In this document: piece after piece, positions 42,383 to 50,966 of the stretch
How the letters are laid out: the number at the start of each line of letters is the position of its first letter
Position numbering within the stretch: the stretch's first letter is position 1
Assembly (NCBI RefSeq): GCF_900168295.1
Contig: NZ_FVZL01000022.1
Coordinates: forward strand, 1 to 64,000
Reading direction: 5' to 3'
From: Arthrobacter sp. P2b
GTDB lineage: Bacteria > Actinomycetota > Actinomycetes > Actinomycetales > Micrococcaceae
Length of the DNA: 64,000 nt
The notes under the pieces: model-generated
Told to the model about the DNA's origin: nothing
The model's input: only the letters and a program-made list of their open reading frames with translations
Database searches by the model: none
Translations under genes and position numbers: made by a program

Positions 42383-43168
42383 TAGGCTCTCGTAGTACTT
42401 GACAGCCTCGGGGCGAAGCCTGTCGAACGCCTGAAGAAACTTTGTGTGCGCCTCCACGGCAGGCCAGTCCGCGGGTAGCAGCTCCGGCGGAAGTCCAGGG
42501 TCCCGGAAGGGAAATTTGCGATAGTCGTGAATAAGCCTGGTTCGTGTTATGAGGGCCGAGCGGCCAGTATACGCAGACTCGGAGGCGCTGATAATTTCAT
42601 CGCATCTGGGGATGAAGGACCGGTACTCGTGCGCAAGTTCTTGGAGGTCCCAGCTTTGCGCTGCCCGCTCCCGGTCGTCTTTGAGACCTCGACTGCGGGC
42701 CTCAAAGAGATCGTACTTAGCACTGGGCTCGGCTTGCAGCGCTTCTTCAGCCTCATCCAATTTGTCATGGGGGGCGAGCCAAGTTGCCGGGGCCAGTTGG
42801 CCGAAACCGAGCCAGGACAGGGTGGTTTTCAATCTCGATCTTGCCGCACGGTCACGTTCAGGGACGCTGAAAATAACCAGGTACCAGATGCCATTCCACT
42901 TTTCCTGAGAGGGCGATTGCATGATGCGCTGCAGGCCCGAGTCAAGAAGTTCCCATCCTTTTGCCGACGGCGTGTAGGTGCTGGTGCGACCCGCACGGGT
43001 GGTGTCGAACCATCCCTCCCTGGTTACCCGGGACATAATGACACGGGCCGAATCCGGGGCTACGTCAAAGCATTCGAGGAGAGCGGAGAGTTTCTGCAAT
43101 GAAATCGATCCGCCATCCTCACGGATGTAATCGCCGAAAAGGTCAAAAACCACTGACCTTGCCTGCAT
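42371..43168 (-). CDS. PaaX-family transcriptional regulator
   Basis: The 265-residue protein matches PaaX: N-terminal winged helix (SVVFDLFGDYIREDGG, then SLQKLSALLECFDVAPDSARVIMSRV in pieces), central EKWNGIWYLVIFSVPE, and the C-terminal signature RTRLIHDYRKFPFRDPGLPPELLPADW. PaaX proteins are repressors released by aryl-CoA esters such as phenylacetyl-CoA. The gene lies 31 bases after the small Mo-hydroxylase subunit gene and is probably part of that operon. It is the best candidate to bind the shared 20-bp element, whose sites all lie at genes of one apparent pathway that includes an aryl-CoA hydroxylase. Confidence 0.9.
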   Translation of the reverse strand: MQARSVVFDLFGDYIREDGGSISLQKLSALLECFDVAPDSARVIMSRVTREGWFDTTRAGRTSTYTPSAKGWELLDSGLQRIMQSPSQEKWNGIWYLVIFSVPERDRAARSRLKTTLSWLGFGQLAPATWLAPHDKLDEAEEALQAEPSAKYDLFEARSRGLKDDRERAAQSWDLQELAHEYRSFIPRCDEIISASESAYTGRSALITRTRLIHDYRKFPFRDPGLPPELLPADWPAVEAHTKFLQAFDRLRPEAVKYYESLTQD

Positions 43169-43199
43169 GATGCCCGCCTCTCCTGATCCGAAACTCGAT

Positions 43200-43727
43200 T
43201 TACCCGTTCAGGGCAGTTGCTTCTAATGGAGCAGCTGAGGTCACGTCCGGGTTTCCCGACGGAGCGTCTTTGCTGGCCTGCTGAACCGCTTTGATAATTT
43301 TGTCATAGCCAGTGCATCTGCAGAGGTTACCTTTGAGGCCCAGACGAATTTCTTCTTCTGTCGGCTCGCTCTTCGTCTTGAGCAGGGCACAGGCGGACAT
43401 GATCATGCCTGGAGTGCAGAATCCGCACTGCAGCGCTTGATTGTGGCTGAAAGCTTCCTGCATGGGATGTAGTTCCCCACCCTGGCTGAGCTGTTCAATT
43501 GTCGTAACCTCGCTGCCGTCGGACTCCGCGGCCATGACGCAGCAGGACTTCACTGTGGCGCCGTCAAGCTCCACTGTGCAGGCGCCGCAGTTACCGGTTT
43601 TGCAGCCGATGTGGGTGCCGGTGAGCTGAAAGTCGTCGCGGAGCATCACGGCGAGGGTCTTGCGGGCGTCAACGGAGTGCCGGACGGGCCTTCCGTTGAT
43701 CGTGGTGTCAATTTCGAAGGTGCTCAT
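43200..43727 (-). CDS. Molybdenum hydroxylase 2Fe-2S subunit (CoxS-like)
   Basis: At 175 residues it has the two cluster domains: plant-type 2Fe-2S with Cys42, Cys47 and Cys50 (GCKTGNCGAC) plus Cys62, and the second with Cys101 and Cys104 (CGFC) and Cys136 and Cys138 (CRC). It passes electrons from the Mo centre to the FAD subunit in xanthine-dehydrogenase-family enzymes. Its start overlaps the end of the FAD-subunit gene by four bases. A C-terminal tail of about 20 residues (SGNPDVTSAAPLEATALNG) is a small extension. Confidence 0.95.
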   Translation of the reverse strand: MSTFEIDTTINGRPVRHSVDARKTLAVMLRDDFQLTGTHIGCKTGNCGACTVELDGATVKSCCVMAAESDGSEVTTIEQLSQGGELHPMQEAFSHNQALQCGFCTPGMIMSACALLKTKSEPTEEEIRLGLKGNLCRCTGYDKIIKAVQQASKDAPSGNPDVTSAAPLEATALNG

Positions 43728-44554
43728 ACTTTCTCCTGAAGAACGCTGTAACTTAGTGCGAGGTCAATAGCCCTGTGGGCCAGCACGCTGGCCATCGCGA
43801 CCCTGTATTCGGCTGTAGCCATGTGGTCGGAATACGACTCTATGCAGGCGTCACGGGCGGCGCCTTCGAAGTCAGCATCAAGGTGGGATTCCACCACAAC
43901 GGGACGATACTTTGCACCCCCGAACCCGAGGGTTACTGAACGATCATTCCTGACCAGAGCAACGACGTTGACCGTTGAATAGTTGCCCATGACGCGGGCG
44001 AACCTGATGTAAGCGGTGCGTACGTCAGGTGCCAGGGTAGGGACGCGGACCTCAGTGATAATTTCATCGGGACGGACGACGGTTTCCAATCGGCCCACGT
44101 TGAGGTCCTGGACAGGCAGTTCACGGGATGTGCCTGCGCTTTGCAGAACAGCGGTTGCTCCAAGGGCGCTGAGAACGGTCGGGTATTCAGCACCCGGGTA
44201 TCCGTGGGCAAGGGAACCGCCGATAGTGCCGCGATTTCTTACCTGCACGTCAGCAATCTTGCTGGCAGCATCAGCCAGGGGAGGACAAAGCCTGGTTATC
44301 CCAGGATTTGAGGCGATCTCCACGTGGGTCACTGTTCCCCCGATCCTGAGTAGGTCGCCGCTGCTTTCGATGAATTTCAGCTCGTCAATCCGCCTAAGGG
44401 AAACGAGACTTGTAGCGGTTCGAGTACCTAGGTTGATCAGCGGAAGCAGGCTCATTCCGCCACCAAGCGCCTGTGGTGTCCCCTCTCCGGACAGCAGCTC
44501 CAGAGCCTCCTCCACTGTCCTTGGGGCGTGGAAAGTGAATTCCTGGGGAAGCAC
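43724..44554 (-). CDS. Molybdenum hydroxylase FAD-binding subunit (CoxM-like)
   Basis: A 276-residue FAD-binding subunit from a GTG at 44554, immediately after the large-subunit stop. It opens FTFHAPRTVEEALELL, with QALGGGMSLLPLINLG (FAD) and the second FAD motif VRNRGTIGGSLAHGYPGAEYP, followed by the CODH-type C-terminal domain. It receives electrons from the 2Fe-2S subunit and passes them to an external acceptor. The three subunits form one operon, large-medium-small, then PaaX. Confidence 0.94.
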   Translation of the reverse strand: MLPQEFTFHAPRTVEEALELLSGEGTPQALGGGMSLLPLINLGTRTATSLVSLRRIDELKFIESSGDLLRIGGTVTHVEIASNPGITRLCPPLADAASKIADVQVRNRGTIGGSLAHGYPGAEYPTVLSALGATAVLQSAGTSRELPVQDLNVGRLETVVRPDEIITEVRVPTLAPDVRTAYIRFARVMGNYSTVNVVALVRNDRSVTLGFGGAKYRPVVVESHLDADFEGAARDACIESYSDHMATAEYRVAMASVLAHRAIDLALSYSVLQEKV

Positions 44555-47023
44555 TTAGACCATCTCCTTTTCCGGTACTTGCGCAACTTCGGCCATGACG
44601 TTTGTTTTAGCCGCTTGAATTGCGGTCCAGAGACGGCTGGGGGTGACTGGTAGTTCGGTCAAGCGAACATCCAAGTCACTAAGCGCATCCTCGATCGCCG
44701 CGGTGATGGCTCCCGGTGGACTTCCGACCCCCGACTCACCAACGCCTTTTGTGCCCAGAGGGGTGAAGGGCGACGGAGTGTTCTGGTGACCAACTTCGAT
44801 GTCCACCGCTTCCTGGGACGTGACCATGGTGTAGTCCATGAAGCTTCTTGTGATGGGCTGCGCTTCGTCGTCATAGGCAACAAACTCATACAGTGTCGAA
44901 CCTATCCCCTGCGTGATGGCCCCCTGCAGCTGGGCCTCCGCCAAGAGTGGGTTCACAATTGGCCCGCAGTCATGAATGAGGACAAACTTCTCCACTTTCA
45001 CCACACCGGTTTCAGGGTCAACTTCGACGATGGCTCCCGAACTGGCATTGGACCATGTTGGGTAGCCGTTGAATTTTCCGTCCACCTCCGGCTGGTGGTA
45101 GACATTGCCTATTTTGAAGCTTTTTGTCGTGTCCAATCCCGGATCGGTGTTGTCCATGTGTTTGCCATGGGGAAAGAGGTACACCTGCTGCACTACCTCG
45201 CTGAACGTAACCCTCGCTTCGGGAGCCTCGGTAGAGCTGAACACATCTTCTATGATGCTCACTGTGTCCGCCGAAACACCCAGCATGCTGGCAGCCACCG
45301 TTGTCATCTGCTTCCTGATCTCCAAAGCGGCGAGGTGTGCAGCGGAACCGCCTAACATAAGCGATCTGGAACTGTAGTTACCCGAACCCATAGGGCACGA
45401 GTCCGTGTCTCCCTGGGTGACACGTATCCTGTTCAGGCTGCAGCCCAGCGCATCTGCAACGATCTGGGCGATGCCGGTTTCGTTACCTGTCCCTGGAGAT
45501 GTGACGCCGGTCAGGACCGAGACATCACCTCCGGGGGTGACTCTGACGGTAGAAGCCTCGTAGCCGGCATAAAGACTGCCGGGCATGCAGAAACCTTCCG
45601 GTGTCAGTTCTTGACCCAGCCCGATCCCGATGTACTTTCCCTGCCTGCGGGCCTCGGCTTTGCGTGCGGCAAATCCTTCGAAATCAAGCTTTTCCAAAAG
45701 CTGATCCAGTGTTCCGGCATAGTTGCCGCTGTCCAGGATGGCGCCGGTCGGCTGCATGAATGGGAATTCGTTGGAGGGAATGAAATTCCGGTGACGCACG
45801 ACGGAACTGGGAAGTCCGGCCTCTTTGGCGACATGTTCGATGACCCGGTCGAGGAAGAACGATGCCGTGTCCTTGCCGTAGCCCCGGTACGCCTGCCAAG
45901 GGCTCTTATTGGTGACGACTGCTATCAGTTCGGTTTCAAGATTGGCGATCTTGTAGGGCCCCGGTACGCAGAGCCACGTCACGTAGGCCATCCCCCAGCC
46001 AGCAAGGGCAATCGGGGCACCAACGTCAGCGACCATCCGCATCTGCAGCGATGTTATGGCTCCGTCTGAACTGAAGGCGGCGGTGTACTCCGCTTCTACA
46101 TCGCGGGCGTGCCCGGCTGCAAGGAGGTGCTCTTGGCGGTCCTCGATCCACCTGACCGTCCGCTGTGTCCGCTTTGCCATGTAGGAGGTAAGAACCTCTT
46201 CCTGCGTCGTGGGGCACTTGATGCCGAAAGCACCCCCCACGTCAGGCTGGATGACCCTAACGTCGTTTTCGGACAACCTCATGGCCTCAGCGAGGTAGGT
46301 CCGCAAGACGTGGGGGGCCTGAGTTGAGGACCAGCAGGTTAGACGCTTCCGGTGCTGGTCCCAGGAGGCAACCACGCCGCGGGTTTCAATGGGAGAAGCC
46401 TGAATTCGAGCCGACTTGATACGCCCACTTACGGTGCCGGCGGCGTCCCGTAATGCCTGCTCCGGATCTCCCGTGACCAGTTTCTGCCGGATCAGGACAT
46501 TGTCGGTCCACCCGGGCTCGACCAGGGGTGCTCCTTCCGCAAGCGCCACTTCCGCATTGGGGACGACAGGGAGCAGTTCGTAATCTACTTCGATCAGATC
46601 GCGAGCAGCCAGAGCTGTCGCCTCGTCTTCCGCCAGAACAGCAGCTACTGCTTCGCCAACATAGCGGGCCCGCTCCACGCACAGGGCATACCACGGTGCA
46701 TACTGGGCTCCCAACGCCCTGGTGTTAATCGCCTCAGGGATGGGATTTGTGTTTTCGCGGATCTCGGAGGGCGTCAAGACGTAAATGACACCTTCAACCG
46801 CCTGCGCTTGGGAGGTATCGATCGACTTGATCCGAGCGTTGGGGTGGGGGCTTCGAAGGACAACCATTGTCGCCACGCCCCTCGGCTGAACGTCTGCTAC
46901 GAATGAACCGCCTCCGGCTACAAGACGATCATTGTTCATGCCCTTGATGGGCTTACCAACGTTAACCACAAGTGCACCTTCCTTGGTGATTGTTTGGGGA
47001 GGTCGTGGGGCGCTTCGGGCCAC
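44555..47023 (-). CDS. Molybdenum hydroxylase large subunit (aldehyde oxidase/xanthine dehydrogenase family, CoxL-like)
   Basis: This 822-residue Mo-binding subunit has IQPDVGGAFGIK at about 258-269 and the active-site Glu in GVGESGVGSPPGA near the C-terminus. The loop that in true CO dehydrogenase reads AYRCSFR is AYRGYGKD (378-385), so this is not form I CODH. It should hydroxylate an aromatic or N-heteroaromatic ring, an aldehyde, or a similar carbon next to a heteroatom. XdhC, MoaA, MoaD, MoaE and a MobA-like protein encoded nearby serve its cofactor. Co-regulation with gentisate genes suggests that it opens a pathway to a hydroxybenzoate-type intermediate. Confidence 0.93.
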   Translation of the reverse strand: MARSAPRPPQTITKEGALVVNVGKPIKGMNNDRLVAGGGSFVADVQPRGVATMVVLRSPHPNARIKSIDTSQAQAVEGVIYVLTPSEIRENTNPIPEAINTRALGAQYAPWYALCVERARYVGEAVAAVLAEDEATALAARDLIEVDYELLPVVPNAEVALAEGAPLVEPGWTDNVLIRQKLVTGDPEQALRDAAGTVSGRIKSARIQASPIETRGVVASWDQHRKRLTCWSSTQAPHVLRTYLAEAMRLSENDVRVIQPDVGGAFGIKCPTTQEEVLTSYMAKRTQRTVRWIEDRQEHLLAAGHARDVEAEYTAAFSSDGAITSLQMRMVADVGAPIALAGWGMAYVTWLCVPGPYKIANLETELIAVVTNKSPWQAYRGYGKDTASFFLDRVIEHVAKEAGLPSSVVRHRNFIPSNEFPFMQPTGAILDSGNYAGTLDQLLEKLDFEGFAARKAEARRQGKYIGIGLGQELTPEGFCMPGSLYAGYEASTVRVTPGGDVSVLTGVTSPGTGNETGIAQIVADALGCSLNRIRVTQGDTDSCPMGSGNYSSRSLMLGGSAAHLAALEIRKQMTTVAASMLGVSADTVSIIEDVFSSTEAPEARVTFSEVVQQVYLFPHGKHMDNTDPGLDTTKSFKIGNVYHQPEVDGKFNGYPTWSNASSGAIVEVDPETGVVKVEKFVLIHDCGPIVNPLLAEAQLQGAITQGIGSTLYEFVAYDDEAQPITRSFMDYTMVTSQEAVDIEVGHQNTPSPFTPLGTKGVGESGVGSPPGAITAAIEDALSDLDVRLTELPVTPSRLWTAIQAAKTNVMAEVAQVPEKEMV

Positions 47024-47433
47024 AAACCGGATTCTGCTTACGGCGACCCGAGCAGGTAATCAATGCAGCAGAGCCGCGTTTGATCACTTCGCCGACGGGA
47101 ACGACATGCTGATGGCTTCGGGGTCGCCTGCTTCTCGGAACGTCCGATACTGACCTGTCATGAGACAGGCTGTGCCGGGACTCGCGGCTCAGAGTGCGAT
47201 ATGGATGCGGCGACATTGGCGCTCGTATCGTCCTTTCGATCCTTGCCCCCTTTGGCTTAATTAGCGTATCATTACGCAATACGTTCGTCTATGCGGTGTT
47301 TCAAAAAAATCCGATCGCGGTCGGGGTCAGTGTTGATCCTGGCTGCTAATGCATGCTGCGAAGGGCTTGATGTTCCGAGCGCCGGATTGAAGCGCTGGCA
47401 TTAAGCGCGGACCATGAAAGGCGGGAATACAAC
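47024..47433. other. Divergent promoter region between the Mo-hydroxylase operon and xdhC
   Basis: No gene is present. The region holds CCTGTC-ATGA-GACAGG (47154-47169), GCGTA-TCAT-TACGC (47264-47277) and the shared element copy 4 (47283-47302), which points toward xdhC. The palindromes are candidates for control of the minus-strand operon. Confidence 0.6.
47283..47302 (+). promoter_or_regulatory. Shared 20-bp regulatory element, copy 4
   Basis: Reads GTTCGTCTATGCGGTGTTTC, after ATAC, on the plus strand, 131 bases before xdhC. The minus-strand Mo-hydroxylase operon starts 260 bases on the other side. Confidence 0.7.
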
Positions 47434-48585
47434 ATGAAGGAAGTCATTTCCGAGCTCTCCAGGCAGCTCGCCCTGGGACAGCCGGCGGCGCTTGCAACGG
47501 TCGTTCGGACGCAGCACTCCGCCCCCCGCCCGGAGGGTTCTTCGATGCTTCGCCTTCATGATGGAAGTGCCGTCGGGTCCATATCCGGCGGGTGCGTTGA
47601 AGGGGCCGTCTATGAACTCGGGGCCGCCGTACTGGCATCGGGGAAGCCCGAGCTGGAGAGCTACGGGTTCAGTGACGACGATGCATTTGCCGTCGGCCTT
47701 ACATGCGGAGGCATCCTGGACATCTTCGTGGAACCCGTCACAGGAGAAAGCTTCCCCGAACTTAATTCCCTCGTTGCCGCCATCGGCGCTGACCGGCCAG
47801 TGGCCCTGGCTACCGTAATCGCCAGTCCCGAGCCAAGCTCCGTTGGTCGTCATTTGGTCATCGATGCTAGCGGCGTCAGGGGAACCACAGGAGACCCCAA
47901 GGCAGACAACGTCATCGCTGACGATGCACGTGGACTTCTTGCATCCGGAACGTCTTCAATCCTGACGTACGGACCTGAGGGCCAGCGGCTCGGCACGGGA
48001 GTGCAGATCTTCGTTAATTCATTCGCCCCCAAGCCGCGAATGATCGTATTTGGTGCAGTTGATTTTGCATCAGCCCTTGCTCAGCAAGGGAAGTTTCTTG
48101 GCTATCACGTGACCGTATGCGACGCACGGCCTATCTTTGCAACACCCGCCCGTTTCCCGAGCGCGGACGCTGTGGTCGTCCAATGGCCTCACAAATACCT
48201 GGAAGATGAGGCCTCTGCCGGCCGCATCGACGCCAACACTGTTTTGTGTGTCCTGACTCACGACCCAAAGTTCGATGTGCCGGTCATTGATGTAGCTTTG
48301 CGGCTCCCGGCCATCGGTTATCTCGGGGCCATGGGCTCTCAGCGCACCCATCAAGACAGGGTCGCCCGGCTATTAAGTGTGGGACTTCCGGAAGAGCAGA
48401 TTTCCCGCATGGCAAGCCCAATTGGCTTGGATATTGGTGGACGGACTCCAGAAGAGACTGCAGTCTCCATAGCCGCCGAGATAGTCGCTTCCCGGTGGGG
48501 AGGCAGCGGCAGGCCATTGAGCAATAGCCGAGGTCGCATACACTCCCCGGAACGCCGGAGCGTGGTCAGTACGACGGCCGGCTAG
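47434..48585 (+). CDS. XdhC/CoxI-family Mo-hydroxylase maturation protein
   Basis: The 383-residue protein has an N-terminal CoxI/XdhC domain (LATVVRTQHSAPRPEGSSML, then GSISGGCVEGAVYE with the conserved Cys, and GLTCGGILDIFVE) and a C-terminal Rossmann XdhC domain (PRMIVFGAVDFASALAQQGKFLG, YLGAMGSQRTHQDRVARL). XdhC proteins sulphurate, hold and insert the Mo cofactor into xanthine-dehydrogenase-type enzymes. It is transcribed divergently from the Mo-hydroxylase it should serve, with a shared regulatory element upstream and a terminator that includes its stop codon. Confidence 0.92.
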   Translation: MKEVISELSRQLALGQPAALATVVRTQHSAPRPEGSSMLRLHDGSAVGSISGGCVEGAVYELGAAVLASGKPELESYGFSDDDAFAVGLTCGGILDIFVEPVTGESFPELNSLVAAIGADRPVALATVIASPEPSSVGRHLVIDASGVRGTTGDPKADNVIADDARGLLASGTSSILTYGPEGQRLGTGVQIFVNSFAPKPRMIVFGAVDFASALAQQGKFLGYHVTVCDARPIFATPARFPSADAVVVQWPHKYLEDEASAGRIDANTVLCVLTHDPKFDVPVIDVALRLPAIGYLGAMGSQRTHQDRVARLLSVGLPEEQISRMASPIGLDIGGRTPEETAVSIAAEIVASRWGGSGRPLSNSRGRIHSPERRSVVSTTAG

Positions 48586-48604
48586 TCGATCCGACTAGCC
48601 GGCC
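48576..48604 (+). terminator. Terminator of xdhC
   Basis: GGCCGGCTAGTCG and CGACTAGCCGGCC pair perfectly around ATC; the TAG stop of xdhC lies inside the left arm. It may also serve the convergent isomerase gene. Confidence 0.8.
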
Positions 48605-48752
48605 TGACCGGCCTTGATTGCTCTTCACATACTTACGCCGCTGGTAAAGGTTGCCGTGTCGCTCGGAGGTTACGCCGCCGTGAGCGATAGACGTAAGGCC
48701 GTTTTCATGATCTCTGAGGCACAAAAAGCATTGCCCGTGCTGGCTTCGGGGC

Positions 48753-49478
48753 CTAGACCCACAACCGTCGCTCCGACAACACCCTGCCGTTCGACCCTGT
48801 GAATACGCCTCTTCCCGATGCCCATTTGGCGAGCTCATATGCAGACCGCTGCCTCTGGTGCGCCCCTTCATCGGCTGACACTGACTGAACATCAAGGCAG
48901 GACATGATCGTGGGGTCCTGGCGGACCTGGGCCGTCAAGACCGAGTCTTCAGAGAGGTCCGACAGTATTCGGGAGACGAACTGGCGGGGCAAGGATGAAA
49001 AAGATAACCCCGTATTCAGGTCCAGGGCTCGAAGCCACACTTCCCGCGCCCTCAACCACACCATGGCCTTCAAGGTGACGGCGTCATTGTCTCGTTGTAC
49101 AGCCAGTGACCACCGATCGTCCCTCAAATCACGCCAGGCAACGCTCAGGTGAACGGCAGCGTGTTCTGAAAGATTCCTGAGCGACTGCGGTGGAAGGGTC
49201 GAAGCAAACGCAGCCTCAGAATTCACTCGCGCTTCGGATGTCACGAGAGTTGAACTGCCATTCTCAGCATCGTCGGCAAGGAGAGCCATGTCGCGGGCAT
49301 TCAATGCCACCTGTGCAATCAGTCGGCGACGGCTCCAGCCGGGGACGAGCGATGGATCATCCAGCTCTTTGTCCCCGGCCTGCTTTAGAGCACGGTTATA
49401 AAAGGCCTGTCCACGTCGGGCGAGGAGTAAGTCAGCTACGAGGTCCTGATCAGTTGCCTTATCTGTTCGGGCAGCCAT
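48753..49478 (-). CDS. Maleylpyruvate isomerase, mycothiol-dependent type
   Basis: This 241-residue protein has the DinB-like MDMPI fold: LVPGWSRRRLIAQVALNARDMALLAD (in pieces) with the usual metal-binding His of this motif apparently replaced by Gln in AQVALN, then EHAAVHLSVAWRDL and LRAREVWLRALDLNTGLSF. Characterised members isomerise maleylpyruvate to fumarylpyruvate with mycothiol and bind zinc through two His and a Glu. The apparent His-to-Gln change should be checked. It lies 67 bases after gentisate 1,2-dioxygenase on the same strand, which strongly supports the assignment. Confidence 0.82.
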   Translation of the reverse strand: MAARTDKATDQDLVADLLLARRGQAFYNRALKQAGDKELDDPSLVPGWSRRRLIAQVALNARDMALLADDAENGSSTLVTSEARVNSEAAFASTLPPQSLRNLSEHAAVHLSVAWRDLRDDRWSLAVQRDNDAVTLKAMVWLRAREVWLRALDLNTGLSFSSLPRQFVSRILSDLSEDSVLTAQVRQDPTIMSCLDVQSVSADEGAHQRQRSAYELAKWASGRGVFTGSNGRVLSERRLWV

Positions 49479-49545
49479 TAGAAGTTCCTTTTTGCCTGGA
49501 AGGGTGCGCAGACATGATGGCCTGGCGCCCAGAGACGGTTGCGAG

Positions 49546-50625
49546 CTAGTTGTCAGCGCCGGGGATGAAGGTCCTGGAAAAATTCAAACGGTCCATGATC
49601 GGGCCATCGTTGTAGCGGAAGAGGTCAAATTCCGTATCCGCATGCAAAGACCATGAGACCCAACTGGGCACGGCAAAAAGGTCACCTTTTTCAAGCTTGG
49701 TCTCAACGCCCCCGAGTACAACCGTTCCGGTTCCCTCAAAAACCTGCCAGACTGACGAGCCAACTTCGTGCCGGGTGCGTGTTTCCGCGCCTGCCCGCAG
49801 CCTGTGGAACTCGCATCGCAGAGTCGGCATGACATCCCCGCCCGTTGTCGGGTTCACATAACGGATGGCCGCGTGTCCTTGCTCGACAGTCGCTGGATGA
49901 CCTTCGTCTTCAAGCCTCAGCTGTTCGCGCAAGGCAGCGTCGGTATATTCCCATCGGTATGCTGCAAGCGGCGAACTGGTCTTGTCGTCAAGCTCCGAGA
50001 GCGGGCGCAGGCCGGGATGGGCCCAGAGCCTCTCGCTTCGAGAGACGGACGGAGACGCCTCATCGGTGACGCGCTCAGACCCGAATTCAAAGAAGCCCAC
50101 ATCCATGTACCTGGAGAAAGGAACGTCCAGGCCATCGATCCACGCCATTGGCTTATCGGTGTCGTTGTGATGACCGTGGAAGTTCCATCCAGGAGTCAGG
50201 AGGAGGTCCCCGCGCCTCATGGCCACGGGGTCACCGTTCACTACAGTCCAGACTCCCTCGCCCTCAACGACAAAACGGAAGGCATTCTGGGCGTGGCGGT
50301 GTTCGGGTGCGGTCTCGTGTCCACCGAGGTACTGGATGGCGCACCATAGGGTGGGAGTGGCATATGCGGTGCCCACCAGCCCGGGGTTGGCAAGGCCGAT
50401 TGCCCGGCGCTCCCCTCCCCGCCCAACCGGCACGAGCTCCCCGCTCCTCTCGGCGATGTCGAACAGAGTGCGCCACCTCCAAACAAATGGAACGGCATCT
50501 GACTCAGGGACCATAGGCATCAGGTCGTCGCGCTGTGTCCAAAGCGGGGCGAGGCTGTTGGCCTCAAAATCCGAATACAGCTTGGTAAGTTCCGGTGTAA
50601 GCGCGTTCTCATTTGTCGACTGCAT
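49546..50625 (-). CDS. Gentisate 1,2-dioxygenase
   Basis: The ATG at 50625 follows GAGGGAG and gives 359 residues (the frame could extend ten codons upstream). Its bicupin fold shows an iron-binding motif in ETAPEHRHAQNAFRFVVEG (His109 and His111) and GWNFHGHHND (His150 and His152), with a second cupin near GDVMPTLRCEFHRLRAG. It opens gentisate to maleylpyruvate. The next gene on the strand is the isomerase, and an FAH hydrolase under the same regulatory element completes the route. The promoter with a shared element copy lies only 34 bases upstream. Confidence 0.93.
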   Translation of the reverse strand: MQSTNENALTPELTKLYSDFEANSLAPLWTQRDDLMPMVPESDAVPFVWRWRTLFDIAERSGELVPVGRGGERRAIGLANPGLVGTAYATPTLWCAIQYLGGHETAPEHRHAQNAFRFVVEGEGVWTVVNGDPVAMRRGDLLLTPGWNFHGHHNDTDKPMAWIDGLDVPFSRYMDVGFFEFGSERVTDEASPSVSRSERLWAHPGLRPLSELDDKTSSPLAAYRWEYTDAALREQLRLEDEGHPATVEQGHAAIRYVNPTTGGDVMPTLRCEFHRLRAGAETRTRHEVGSSVWQVFEGTGTVVLGGVETKLEKGDLFAVPSWVSWSLHADTEFDLFRYNDGPIMDRLNFSRTFIPGADN

Positions 50626-50658
50626 GGCAGGCTCCCTCGTCATCGAAAAGACCAATGC

Positions 50659-50678
50659 GAAACATCATTAGTACGAAC
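50659..50678 (-). promoter_or_regulatory. Shared 20-bp regulatory element, copy 5, on the gentisate promoter
   Basis: Minus strand: GTTCGTACTAATGATGTTTC. A -35-like TTGTCT and -10-like TACAGT spaced by 17 bases precede it, so it would sit on the transcription start. GAAACAT (50659-50665) and ATGTTTC (50688-50694) also form a perfect outer inverted repeat. The rest of the gap 50626-50966 holds no gene. Confidence 0.8.
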
Positions 50679-50966
50679 TGTAATAGAATGTTTCATAAAA
50701 GACAAGGAGCTCGCTGCTCTAAAGCGTTCGCCTGGTGCTACCCGCAACAGGCTGCCGTGTGCGTTTCGAGTGGCCATGACGCAAGTGCCGAGGCAGCAGC
50801 CAAAGCCGCGGATCCCTTCGGCCGGAGGGAAAAGCGCCGGCTGACTAGAGTCCAGAGCCCCATCGCCGCCCGGACGAAGTCCTAAGCGGCGGTCTTTCTT
50901 AGCGGCCTGAACGCGGCAAGCTCATGAGTGGATGGCGAAGCGGGTCCGGGGACAAATGGAGGAGTA

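Noticed and set aside
44555..47023. True carbon monoxide dehydrogenase
   Set aside because: The active-site loop is AYRGYGKD and not the Cys-containing AYRCSFR of form I CO dehydrogenase.
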